Program-made: the position numbers and the translations under genes
Shown: positions 1 to 8,254 of the stretch, in pieces
Numbering within the stretch: the first letter of the stretch is position 1
Layout of the letters: every line of letters starts with the position of its first letter
Assembly (NCBI RefSeq): GCF_020379485.1
Contig: NC_063437.1
Span: 186,001-250,000 of the forward strand
DNA from: Brassica napus
Taxonomy: Eukaryota; Streptophyta; Magnoliopsida; Brassicales; Brassicaceae
Direction: 5' to 3'
DNA length: 64,000 nucleotides
Notes under the pieces: model-generated
Told to the model about the DNA's origin: nothing
What the model saw: only the letters and a program-made list of their open reading frames with translations
Database searches by the model: none

Positions 1-3000
1 AGAGAAAGCAGGGCCTCTGTTACCAGGTGGCCCCCAACAATAAGCATCTGCATTGTTTTCCTCTGTAGGCGGTGTGATCTCCAGCAGAGAAGTTCTTAGG
101 GAGGCTAGGGAGGGCAGACGGCAGCGAGATGATGGCAGGAGCCAAGCACCACGTCGAGTTCCTTCCTTCACAGTAGAGGCGATTGGGATTCCAAGTCTGC
201 AGGGACCAGAAGTACCAATGAAGTCAATGAGGGGACCCTGAGGTAGCCAATCATCCCACCAATAGCTAGCTTGTAGACCATTCCCTATGTCACAGCCGAT
301 CAGTTGACGGGCCAGGGGACGTAAGGAGATCAAAGATTTCCAAATCCAAGAGTGTCCTGGTTGGGGTTCTGCATTCCAGTAGTTACATCTTTTAAGCCGG
401 TGTTCTTTGTTCCAAGCAACCCATAGCGAGTTAGTGCCAGCAAATTGTAACCAAACCAATCTGAGGGTAAGCGCCTTGTTCCATAGGAGTAGGTTTCTCA
501 AGCCAATTCCTCCTTCGCGTTTCGGAAGGCAAAGGTCGTACCACGCGACTTTTGCATTACCTCTGGCTTCGGGATTAGAGGACCATAGGTAGTCTCTACA
601 AAGTTTCTCTATCTCCTTAATACATCCCTTAGGAAGAACAAAGGCCGAAAGCCAGAAGTTAATCAAGCTGTTGATTACAGATTTGATAAGCTCCAGCCTT
701 CCCGCATAGCTCAGCAGTCTGACTTTCCAGCTTTGGATTCTCTTCTTTATGTTGTCAATAAGGGGGGAATACTCAGACTTCTTCAGTCGCCGATGATGAA
801 GGGGCAGTCCTAGGTATCTTATGGGAAGAGTGCCCAAGAGATAGCCACTAGAGTTGAGGGTAGCTGTTTCCATGTCATCCATGCCCGCATGAAACAACGC
901 AGTTTTATCCTTATTCAACCCCAGGCCCGAGAGGAGGTGAAATTCTTCCAGAGCTTCAGCAATACCCGTGAGGGAGTTACTTGATCCGTCAAAGAAGATC
1001 ATGAGATCGTCGGCGAAGCAAAGGTGCGAGATTTTTGGGTTCTGACCTAGGGGGTGATACCCAATAAGACCAGAATCAAACTTCTCAGTGAGGAGAGACG
1101 AGAAGACCTCCATAGCAATGATGAAGAGCGCTGGACTGATAGGGTCACCCTGTCTAAGGCCACACCCACCTTTGAAGTACCCACATAGCTCGCCATTTAC
1201 ATTTATAGAGAAGGATGTAGTGGTGACACAGTTCTTGATCCATGTGATGAAGACATCAGGGAAGTCAGCAGCGCTAAGGGCTTGGAGGATAAAAGGCCAG
1301 CTCACGGAGTCGAAGGCCTTCCTTATATCAACCTTGAGAAGACCCCTGGGAGAAGAGTTTTTAGAACCAAATCCCTGCACTAACTCTGTAGCTAGGAGGA
1401 CATTTTCCACTAGTAAACGCCCTTTAACAAACGCAGACTGAGAGGGAGATATCATTGCTGGCAGCAGCTTCTCCAGTCGTCTTGCAATGATCTTAGAGAC
1501 CACCTTATAAACAGCATTACAACAAGAGATGGGTCGAAACCCGCTCATCCTCTCCACTTCAGTCGTTTTAGGTACCAACGTGATGGCAGTTGCATTCCAT
1601 TGTTTCAGAATATGCCCTGAAGTGAAGAACTCTTGGACTGCTGTGGTGAAGTCAGTCCCTATGATAGGCCAAGCTCTGCGGTAGAACTCTCCTGTGTAAC
1701 CATCCGGTCCTGGGGCTTTATTTGCAGGAAGCTCGAAGACCTCTTTCCTTATCTCCTCTTGAGAGATTGGTGCTATTAGCATATCTTTACAAGCCTCATC
1801 ACATCTGAAAGTTGTAAGACGGCTGATTTCACCCGAGGCTTCTATGGAGAGGGACGGGGAAGGGGAACCAAGGAGGTTTGTATAATAGTCAACACAGTGG
1901 GTTTTGATATCATTGATATTCTCTAGCCTGTTGTTCTGGTCATCTATAAGATAATGTATCTGGTTTCCTGAACATCTAGTCTGCATAGACCGATGAAAAA
2001 GAGAGGAGTTACAATCACCCAACTTCACCCACGTCACCCGAGAACGCTGATAAATGAATTTTTCCTCTGCCTTTGCAAGCTTTGCCCAGTTCTTATGAGC
2101 CTCTCTTTCTCTTTCAGCAGCAATTGTCGATGGAGAGGAGAGAAGGTCAGCCTGAGCTGATAGCATGCCAGCGTGTGACTCCTTGACCCGTTTTTCCAAG
2201 TCCGAATAGTGCTCTCTGTTGATATCTTTGATCACTGATTTCAGCAGCTTGAGCTTCTTGGAAAGTTGAAACATAGCAGTTCCCGGGACGTGGGTGTTGT
2301 CCCAAAAGGCCTGCAGCCTAGGAGTGAACTGCTCATGGTCCATAAGGAAGTGAGAAATCTTGAAAGGCTTCTTGGTCTTGGTCCGTGAGGTGATTATGAC
2401 AGAGCTTGGACAGTGATCCGAGAAGTCCATGTCCCCAAAGTGACCATAGGAAATAGGGAAAGATAGAAGCCAGTTTTCATTAACAAGGATCCTGTCTAGC
2501 TTTTTAGCTAGGGGTCTCGCTGTCTGGTTGTTCCACCAAGTGAACATACTGCCCCGGTAGGTGAGATCAGAAAGGCCAGAGCACGAGAGACAATCTCTAA
2601 ACTGCATCATACCTTTGGAGATCCGAGTACTACCAGAGGAGCTATCCACGGGATCCACGGTTTGGTTGAAGTCCCCCAGCACAACCCACGGTTTGGACGC
2701 AATAATAGGATCTGCTGAGAGAGAGCACATCTCTTCCCAAAGTATTTCCCTTCCATTCTTACAGTTTACCCCATAAACGTAAGAAACCGCCATGTCAGTT
2801 GAAGATTTGGGCAGACGGACGATGCACGTGATCATCTGCTTAGACTTCGAGTGGATAGAGAGACTAATCGAGGGGTCCCAAATGACCCAAATCCTGCCTA
2901 ACTCAGAGAATTCATAGTTTGCTTCATAGTTCCATCCAGGAAAAGAGGAATGTATATACTTCAAAGACTTGTGCATCCTCACACGAGTCTCAATTAGACT

Positions 3001-3102
3001 ACCAAAAAGAGGTTTACTACTCCGCAGCCATCTCCGAAAGCTTCTACGCTTTACACTATTATTAAAGCCTCTTGTGTTCCAACAAAAAGTGTCAACCGCC
3101 AT
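1..3102 (-). CDS. LINE ORF2: endonuclease / reverse transcriptase (partial)
   Basis: I read all 1034 codons from the ATG at 3102 to the window edge with no stop. Residues 1 to about 235 are an exonuclease-endonuclease-phosphatase type endonuclease: GDFN at 143-146 and the catalytic SDH at 228-230. A linker with a WVKLGD motif leads into the reverse transcriptase: KAPGPDG, AFDS at 596-599, RQGDP ending at 654, and FADD at 696-699, the YxDD-type active site. Near the edge a WWDDW motif marks the start of the region that usually precedes a zinc-binding zf-RVT domain. The product would nick target DNA and copy the LINE RNA onto it (target-primed reverse transcription). Full ORF2 proteins of this type are usually about 1200-1400 residues, so a C-terminal part is missing here only because the window ends. 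Start choice: the first ATG after ORF1, one base past its stop. Confidence 0.93.
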   Translation of the reverse strand, partial: MAVDTFCWNTRGFNNSVKRRSFRRWLRSSKPLFGSLIETRVRMHKSLKYIHSSFPGWNYEANYEFSELGRIWVIWDPSISLSIHSKSKQMITCIVRLPKSSTDMAVSYVYGVNCKNGREILWEEMCSLSADPIIASKPWVVLGDFNQTVDPVDSSSGSTRISKGMMQFRDCLSCSGLSDLTYRGSMFTWWNNQTARPLAKKLDRILVNENWLLSFPISYGHFGDMDFSDHCPSSVIITSRTKTKKPFKISHFLMDHEQFTPRLQAFWDNTHVPGTAMFQLSKKLKLLKSVIKDINREHYSDLEKRVKESHAGMLSAQADLLSSPSTIAAEREREAHKNWAKLAKAEEKFIYQRSRVTWVKLGDCNSSLFHRSMQTRCSGNQIHYLIDDQNNRLENINDIKTHCVDYYTNLLGSPSPSLSIEASGEISRLTTFRCDEACKDMLIAPISQEEIRKEVFELPANKAPGPDGYTGEFYRRAWPIIGTDFTTAVQEFFTSGHILKQWNATAITLVPKTTEVERMSGFRPISCCNAVYKVVSKIIARRLEKLLPAMISPSQSAFVKGRLLVENVLLATELVQGFGSKNSSPRGLLKVDIRKAFDSVSWPFILQALSAADFPDVFITWIKNCVTTTSFSINVNGELCGYFKGGCGLRQGDPISPALFIIAMEVFSSLLTEKFDSGLIGYHPLGQNPKISHLCFADDLMIFFDGSSNSLTGIAEALEEFHLLSGLGLNKDKTALFHAGMDDMETATLNSSGYLLGTLPIRYLGLPLHHRRLKKSEYSPLIDNIKKRIQSWKVRLLSYAGRLELIKSVINSLINFWLSAFVLPKGCIKEIEKLCRDYLWSSNPEARGNAKVAWYDLCLPKREGGIGLRNLLLWNKALTLRLVWLQFAGTNSLWVAWNKEHRLKRCNYWNAEPQPGHSWIWKSLISLRPLARQLIGCDIGNGLQASYWWDDWLPQGPLIDFIGTSGPCRLGIPIASTVKEGTRRGAWLLPSSRCRLPSLASLRTSLLEITPPTEENNADAYCWGPPGNRGPAFS

Positions 3103-3103
3103 A

Positions 3104-4648
3104 TTAATGTTTGTTTGGTTTGGGGTGCTTCCCCATCCGCTTACTCAAAAGACGCTTCTGTTTTTTGGACAGAACCTGTGTGTACTCCTTAGTGACAATC
3201 TGATCCTCCACAGGAGCTATATCCTCCGGTTCAGACTCTGATTCAGATGAGGAGGATTCATGCTGGTGTTCGGACCCCAATGATTCCGAGGCAGAGGTTG
3301 GGCTCAGCTCAGAGTCGGAGGAGGAGACTTCCTTCTTCTTCTTCTTCTTCCTCTCTGAGACACTCTTTTTGTTTCCTTTCCTACTGCTTGAAGGTGGGTC
3401 CTCCAAGTAGTCCTCTGCAGCCTTAGGAGTATCCTTCACTGGAGTTTCCTTGGCAAGCTTCTCCTTATTCTTCTTATTGGCTTTCTTCTTTTTCTTTTGG
3501 TTTTTCTTGGATGCGGAAGCTAGGTTTGTGTTGTCATCCACTCCCTCCTTCGCATTCTTCTTCTCCTCAGAGCCAGAGTTGTCAGACTGAGTCTCCTTCT
3601 TAGCCCGAGGGCATAAGTCAGTGGCATGAGTGGTGGAGTTACAGCTCGTGCAAGTGATTGGGGCGGACGGGCATCTTCGTAGCGTATGACCTGTCTCTTT
3701 ACAGAAGGTACACGTTGGGGGAAGCCAGGGGCAAGAGACTCCAACACGAACAATTTCACCACTTTCAAACTGTGCATTGACCGCTTCAGGGAGGGGCTCG
3801 GAGAGGTTGATAACCGTGAAGACCTTAGCGACCTCCAGATCCAACAGGTTAGCAGTAGAAGGGTGGAGATACAGAGGGTCCCCGACAATTCCTGCAACAC
3901 GTTCAAGAGATTCTTCGTTGAAGAACTGTGGAGGAACCCCACGAAACTCAAGCCATACCGGAGCTTCCACCAGCACGGGCATTGCCGGAGAAACTCCCGG
4001 GGAGTAGTCAGCCACAAACATAGTCTGGCCTTCAATTTGCCATATTCCTTGAAGAAGAACTCGGCGTCTTGTGACCGGACAGGGAACTCTGATAAGCACC
4101 GTTTTCGGTCCAAGTTTAGAGACAGTGATGTCCCGTTTCTTGGAGCTCCAGATACCGTTTAGGATGGCATATAGTGCCCCCTTTGATGGTAGGTTTCCAT
4201 TGAACTGACCTACAATGAAGGGTTCCCACTTCTTTTGGTTTCGTTCTATGACCTCATTTGGAATTTTGACGCACCATTCGCCAGATTCCAGCTGAAAGGG
4301 AGTACCTTTCTTGTTCATCTTGGTAGCAGCTCCCTTTGCCATATCTCTCCAGGAAGGTTTGGCGGCGGAGGTGACTTCTTCCATCTGCGAGGTCGCAGAG
4401 GGAGATTCTTGGTTCGGGGAAGGAACAACTAGATCTGGAGCACCGACAGCAGATCCGGAATGGGGCGGCTCTAGGGTCCGTTGAGGGGAAGCCAGAGGCG
4501 CAGAGGAAGAAAGGATCAGAGTCTTGGACTGAGAGTCAGCCGCGACAGATCCAGAGGGCACGGGCGGAGGGGAGGCGGGGGTTTGCTGGGCGCGGATTTT
4601 TGCAGCGAGGGATAGGGGAAGACGGGCAGGAGACCTACGCTTTCCCAT
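3104..4648 (-). CDS. LINE ORF1: gag-like RNA-binding protein (DUF4283, two zinc knuckles)
   Basis: This 514-residue protein is the ORF1 of the LINE and would coat the element RNA. The first ~100 residues are Pro/Ser/Ala rich and look disordered. Residues about 115-300 fit the DUF4283 domain common in plant LINE ORF1 and gag-like proteins. Two knuckles of the form CX2CX4HX4C follow, at residues 313-326 and 333-346. The last ~165 residues are a highly charged, Lys/Glu/Ser-rich tail. Its stop codon is separated by a single base from the ORF2 ATG. The start at 4648 is the first ATG of the frame. No damage is visible. Confidence 0.92.
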   Translation of the reverse strand: MGKRRSPARLPLSLAAKIRAQQTPASPPPVPSGSVAADSQSKTLILSSSAPLASPQRTLEPPHSGSAVGAPDLVVPSPNQESPSATSQMEEVTSAAKPSWRDMAKGAATKMNKKGTPFQLESGEWCVKIPNEVIERNQKKWEPFIVGQFNGNLPSKGALYAILNGIWSSKKRDITVSKLGPKTVLIRVPCPVTRRRVLLQGIWQIEGQTMFVADYSPGVSPAMPVLVEAPVWLEFRGVPPQFFNEESLERVAGIVGDPLYLHPSTANLLDLEVAKVFTVINLSEPLPEAVNAQFESGEIVRVGVSCPWLPPTCTFCKETGHTLRRCPSAPITCTSCNSTTHATDLCPRAKKETQSDNSGSEEKKNAKEGVDDNTNLASASKKNQKKKKKANKKNKEKLAKETPVKDTPKAAEDYLEDPPSSSRKGNKKSVSERKKKKKKEVSSSDSELSPTSASESLGSEHQHESSSSESESEPEDIAPVEDQIVTKEYTQVLSKKQKRLLSKRMGKHPKPNKH

Positions 4649-4780
4649 CGGAGGACAACGGTCGGGTAGCCGCCGTCAAGAAAGACGACGGCGGTTTAGA
4701 AGGAAAGGGGTTTACTTTTTCGCCTTTAGAGAGAGAGAAAAAGTTTACTAAAAGTCTCGGGGCTACAGAAACTTAGCAGC
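4649..4780 (-). other. LINE 5' leader with GC-rich hairpin
   Basis: This is the region between the presumed LINE 5' end and the ORF1 ATG. It contains an 8-bp perfect inverted repeat (CCGCCGTC / GACGGCGG at 4670-4677 and 4687-4694, 9-nt loop) that ends about 22 nt before the ATG on the minus strand. CT-rich tracts lie further upstream, as is common in plant LINE leaders. The outer boundary is approximate. Confidence 0.5.
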
Positions 4781-4834
4781 TCACACTCGTCTTTTCCTTC
4801 TCATGCACTCGCCTATACAACTCCAATACAATAA

Positions 4835-5806
4835 TCTATACTATTATTTGCGAAGTAAATTTTGGCAATGAAGCTTTTACGTTGAAAGTTAGAGGGGTTA
4901 ATATCGTTTATACCCTTAATAAATAAAATGTATAAATAAATCAAAAAAATAAAAATGAAATTTTAATTGATTTTGATTAGATAATTGATTAATATTAAGA
5001 ATAGTAAGAATTATCCAAAATTTGAAAATATAATTTAAAAAAGAGATAACTTATGTATATATTGTATTGTTATCTGAAAAAGTCTTTAAGTAAAAAGTTA
5101 AAACATAAATTCTATAACTAAATATTAATTAAATAAAATTATTAATTATATAATTAAAAATAGAATATTGAATTATCCAAAATCTAAAAAGATAATTAAA
5201 AAAGATAATTTCTATGTATATATTGTATTGTTATCTGAAAAAGTATTTTAGTAAAATGTTAAAAACATAAATTATATAAATAAATATCAATCAAACAATT
5301 TTTTTTAATTATATAATTAAAAACTATTATTTGCGAAGTAAATTTTCGCAATGGAGCTCTCACGTTGAAAGTTAGAGTGGTTAATATCGTTTAGCCCTTA
5401 ATGAATAAAATGTATAAATAAATTAAAAATAAAACAAAATTTTAATTGATTTTGATTAGATAATTGATTAATATTGAGAATAGTAAGAATTATCCAAAAT
5501 CTGAAAATATAATTTAAAAAAGAGATAACTTATGTATATATTGTATTGTTATCTGAAAAAATCTTTAATAAAAAGTTAAAAACATAAATTCTATAACTAA
5601 ATATTAATTAAATAAAATTATTAATTATATAATTAAAAATAGAATATTGAATTATCCAAAATATAAAAATTATAATTAAAAAAGATAATTTCTATATGTA
5701 TATATGTATTGTTATCTGAAAAAGTATTTTAATAAACGTTAAAAACATAAATTATATAATTAAATATTAATCAAATAATTTTTTTAATTATATAATTAAA
5801 AATATA
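4835..5806 (+). repeat. 483-bp AT-rich tandem duplication with Helitron-like 5' tip
   Basis: Two head-to-tail copies start at 4841 and 5324 with CTATTATTTGCGAAGTAAAT, and each is about 483 bp. Inside each copy a shorter unit is itself duplicated (TGTATTGTTATCTGAAAAAG recurs about 170 bp later). The first copy is preceded by TCTATA at 4835, and TCTATACTATTA resembles the 5' end of many crucifer Helitrons. The second copy lacks the TC. No coding potential is visible. Confidence 0.6.
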
Positions 5807-6690
5807 ATATTGAGTTATTTTAAGATTTATTTTAGTAATGAATCTATCTATATATATAAAAATATGTTTGTCTCTCTCCTAAGCTATCCACGTGGAAAGT
5901 CACTATCTGACAGACCGACATGTGTGTCTGGGTTTTATTTATTTGGCTGGACCTGAATTTAACTTTGGACTTATACTATGAACAATTGACAGACTTTTTA
6001 CTCTTTAATATTATTGAATGTGTTAATTATTTCTTAATACATAGTAGATAAAACAAAACAAACACACATTACGATATAAACGTTATATTATCATCAAAAC
6101 AATCTTTACAATATGTACCTCATCAAGTGATAATTTATAAAGTAGCAACGAATCTATGAGTTCAGCAAATTTGCAATTACGTACTTCAGAATTTTAAGTA
6201 TATAAGTGTGTTGAATATTATATTCATATGATTTAAAAACCTTTACAAATTTGTACTTTTAAACATACACCAAAAACTTTGTGAAAGTAAATATCTATTC
6301 ACGTTCTCAACCACTTCAAATACCACCAACGCCAAAAAAATTTAATCAATTGCACGAAAACTATAATATATTCAAAACAATAAATACATTAGTTAATGAA
6401 AAATTCTTTTAAAAAAATATTATGGATGCATACATAAATATTAAGAGAAATGTATAAAAGAAAATAAAAATAACAATAACTTAAAGAACAAAATGTATAA
6501 GACTCAGAATATTAATGATTTGTGGTCTAAGATATATTCAACTTATTGTCATAAAAACTTAATAAAAAAAATACATACTTTGTTTTAAAAACATTAAAAA
6601 TCACATTAAAATATTTAACATTTTAAAAAAAATTATGAATCAATAATATTAATATAAAATTTTATCCGAAAAACACAGTACTAAATGCAT
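5807..6690. other. AT-rich non-coding stretch
   Basis: Very AT-rich sequence with no convincing open frame. It contains the TCTATATATATAAAAATATG tip at 5847 and a CCACGTGG motif at about 5889, both compatible with a Helitron 5' terminal region. Nothing else is recognised. Confidence 0.5.
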
Positions 6691-6691
6691 A

Positions 6692-6784
6692 AACAAAAAA
6701 GCAAACAAACCCTAAACCATATAATCCAAAGCATTATTCTAAACCAAACTCTAAACTCTACTAACCCTAAACCCTACCTAACCC
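6692..6784 (+). repeat. Telomere-like repeats, left fragment
   Basis: The start of the degenerate CCCTAAA array, before it is interrupted by a retroposon. The block ATAATCCAAAGCATTATTCT seen at 6721 recurs at about 8610 and 12066, which shows that the array is built from larger duplicated segments. Confidence 0.85.
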
Positions 6785-8254
6785 ACCTTCTCGTGGTCTT
6801 AATTTCTCTCGACCGCGACTCTCTAAAGCAAAACTCACCACAACTCTGTTTTCCTCCGGTAGCGGCGTCGGAGCCGTTGCCGGTGGCCCCCTCTCCCCTT
6901 TATCTTGTTTTTTTCTTGCCTCTTAAGCTCCTCAAACCTCTCTGTCCGATATGCTAAGACTCTAAGAGTCGGTCCACCATCAGATCTTCAGATCCGGGAC
7001 GCTGGTGATGGCTCTGTCAGGTGGTCGGCTTCCTCCGGAGTTGCGGTGAGGCTAAGGTGGTCAGGATGTGGCGAGGTCGGCTTTTACGGTGGTTTGATTC
7101 AGATTGACGTTTTTCCCCTTTGTTCGATCTGGATCTAGCCGGAGCTTGCTGGCGCGTGCTTCACTGATTCGGCTCTCCTGACACAGATCTGTTCGGTTCT
7201 TTGTCTGTATGGTGCGGTGGTGGCGGCTCTGTCTCCTCCGCCTTGGCGTCTTGGTGCAGGAGGAGTCTTTCTACTCCGCTCAGCTCGGACTTCGACGGTA
7301 GTTTACCTTCAAGGCGTGCGTCGGTCTCGCTTCCTCCGGCGGTGTCGTTTGAAGTATCCGACGGTGCGTGTAAAGTAGCAAGCTTGGTGGCGCGTGGAGT
7401 TGTCTGCGCTTTGGCGTCACTTCTTGGTACTTTGCTCCGGTCTTCGCCTTTCAGTTCATGGCCTTGTCTGGTGGTTTCTCTTCTAGGTGAAGAGTTCTTG
7501 GGTATTGTTCTTCATGGTTAGTGTGGCCAACGTCGCACCGTTGGCTACGGTTTTGAGTGAAGAACCTCCCTCTTGTTCTAAGAGGTGGAGTGCGTGGACA
7601 TTAGTGGTGCTTCGTGAGTTTTCGGAGTCTTCCTCTCTGTCCGTGGCGATGCACTTGGAGTGTTGTCCTTCCCAGTATCGGAGTCTGTCCTTGCAAGCTT
7701 CGGTAGGATGCCTTCTTTCTTCTTACTGCAGGTACCGCTTCGACGAGACAAGGCAGCTACAGTTCAACCGGTCTTGTTAGGTGTTGAGTGCTCACGCCAT
7801 GGCGTCCAGTACGGTTGGTTCAGCTATGAACTCTCGGGTCTATTCACTCAACTATACGCTTAATTCAGCAGAGATTGCGAGCGTGAGGAGATCATCAAGA
7901 TCCAGCTACTCTGTTGATGGCATAAGATGAACCGGCAACCAAGGAAACTTGGTGAACGCTACCCTCGAATGCTTTCTATCAACGGTTGAGAACGGGGATT
8001 GATAGTCTAAGGATAACTGAACTATTTAGCGGATTGCGCCGGTTTAGAGGTGGTCGAGCGAAGCTAAAGATGTTTAGTTAGATGTAGATTTTTGTTCAAA
8101 TCATGTTTGTAATCAAAGTTTGAATTGTCCGTATTAGGTTTTGATGTTTAGTTTAATTTCCGTAATCCGCTACTAGTTGTCTTTGTAATTTCTGTCACAA
8201 ACTTGAAAACTTGGTATAATATTTAACATTTTACCAAAAAAAAAAAAAAAAAAG
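6785..8254 (+). mobile_element. Non-coding poly(A) retroposon inserted in telomere-like DNA
   Basis: A 1.47-kb segment unlike its surroundings interrupts the CCCTAAA array. Its 5' part is GC-richer and its 3' part AT-rich, ending with TTTACC and a run of about 18 A (about 8236-8253). The flanks carry a matching 15-base sequence, AACCCTACCTAACCC (6770-6784 and 8255-8269), fitting a target-site duplication, though the host is itself repetitive. No open frame longer than about 106 codons exists and none resembles a transposon protein. The structure suits a non-autonomous element mobilised by LINE machinery, in the manner of the Arabidopsis Sadhu elements; family identity was not tested. Confidence 0.7.

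Larger units (their letters stand above)
1..4780 (-). mobile_element. LINE (non-LTR retrotransposon), 3' end outside window
   Basis: The element runs on the minus strand: a 5' leader of roughly 130 bp, ORF1 (gag-like), then ORF2 (endonuclease plus reverse transcriptase), which is still open at base 1. Both reading frames are free of stops and frameshifts in the part seen, which is unusual for a plant LINE and suggests a young insertion. The 5' limit near 4780 is an estimate: the pyrimidine-rich leader gives way there to AT-rich DNA with a Helitron-like tip at 4835. The 3' UTR, poly(A) tail and target-site duplication lie beyond the left edge, so insertion age cannot be judged. Confidence 0.93.

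Noticed and set aside
3520..4162. Frames of 158-197 codons overlapping LINE ORF1
   Set aside because: They are antisense or out-of-frame shadows of ORF1, which has the recognised domains.
6685..7863. Several overlapping frames of 67-106 codons in a GC-rich stretch
   Set aside because: They change frame repeatedly, show no domain, and lie inside a poly(A)-tailed non-coding retroposon.
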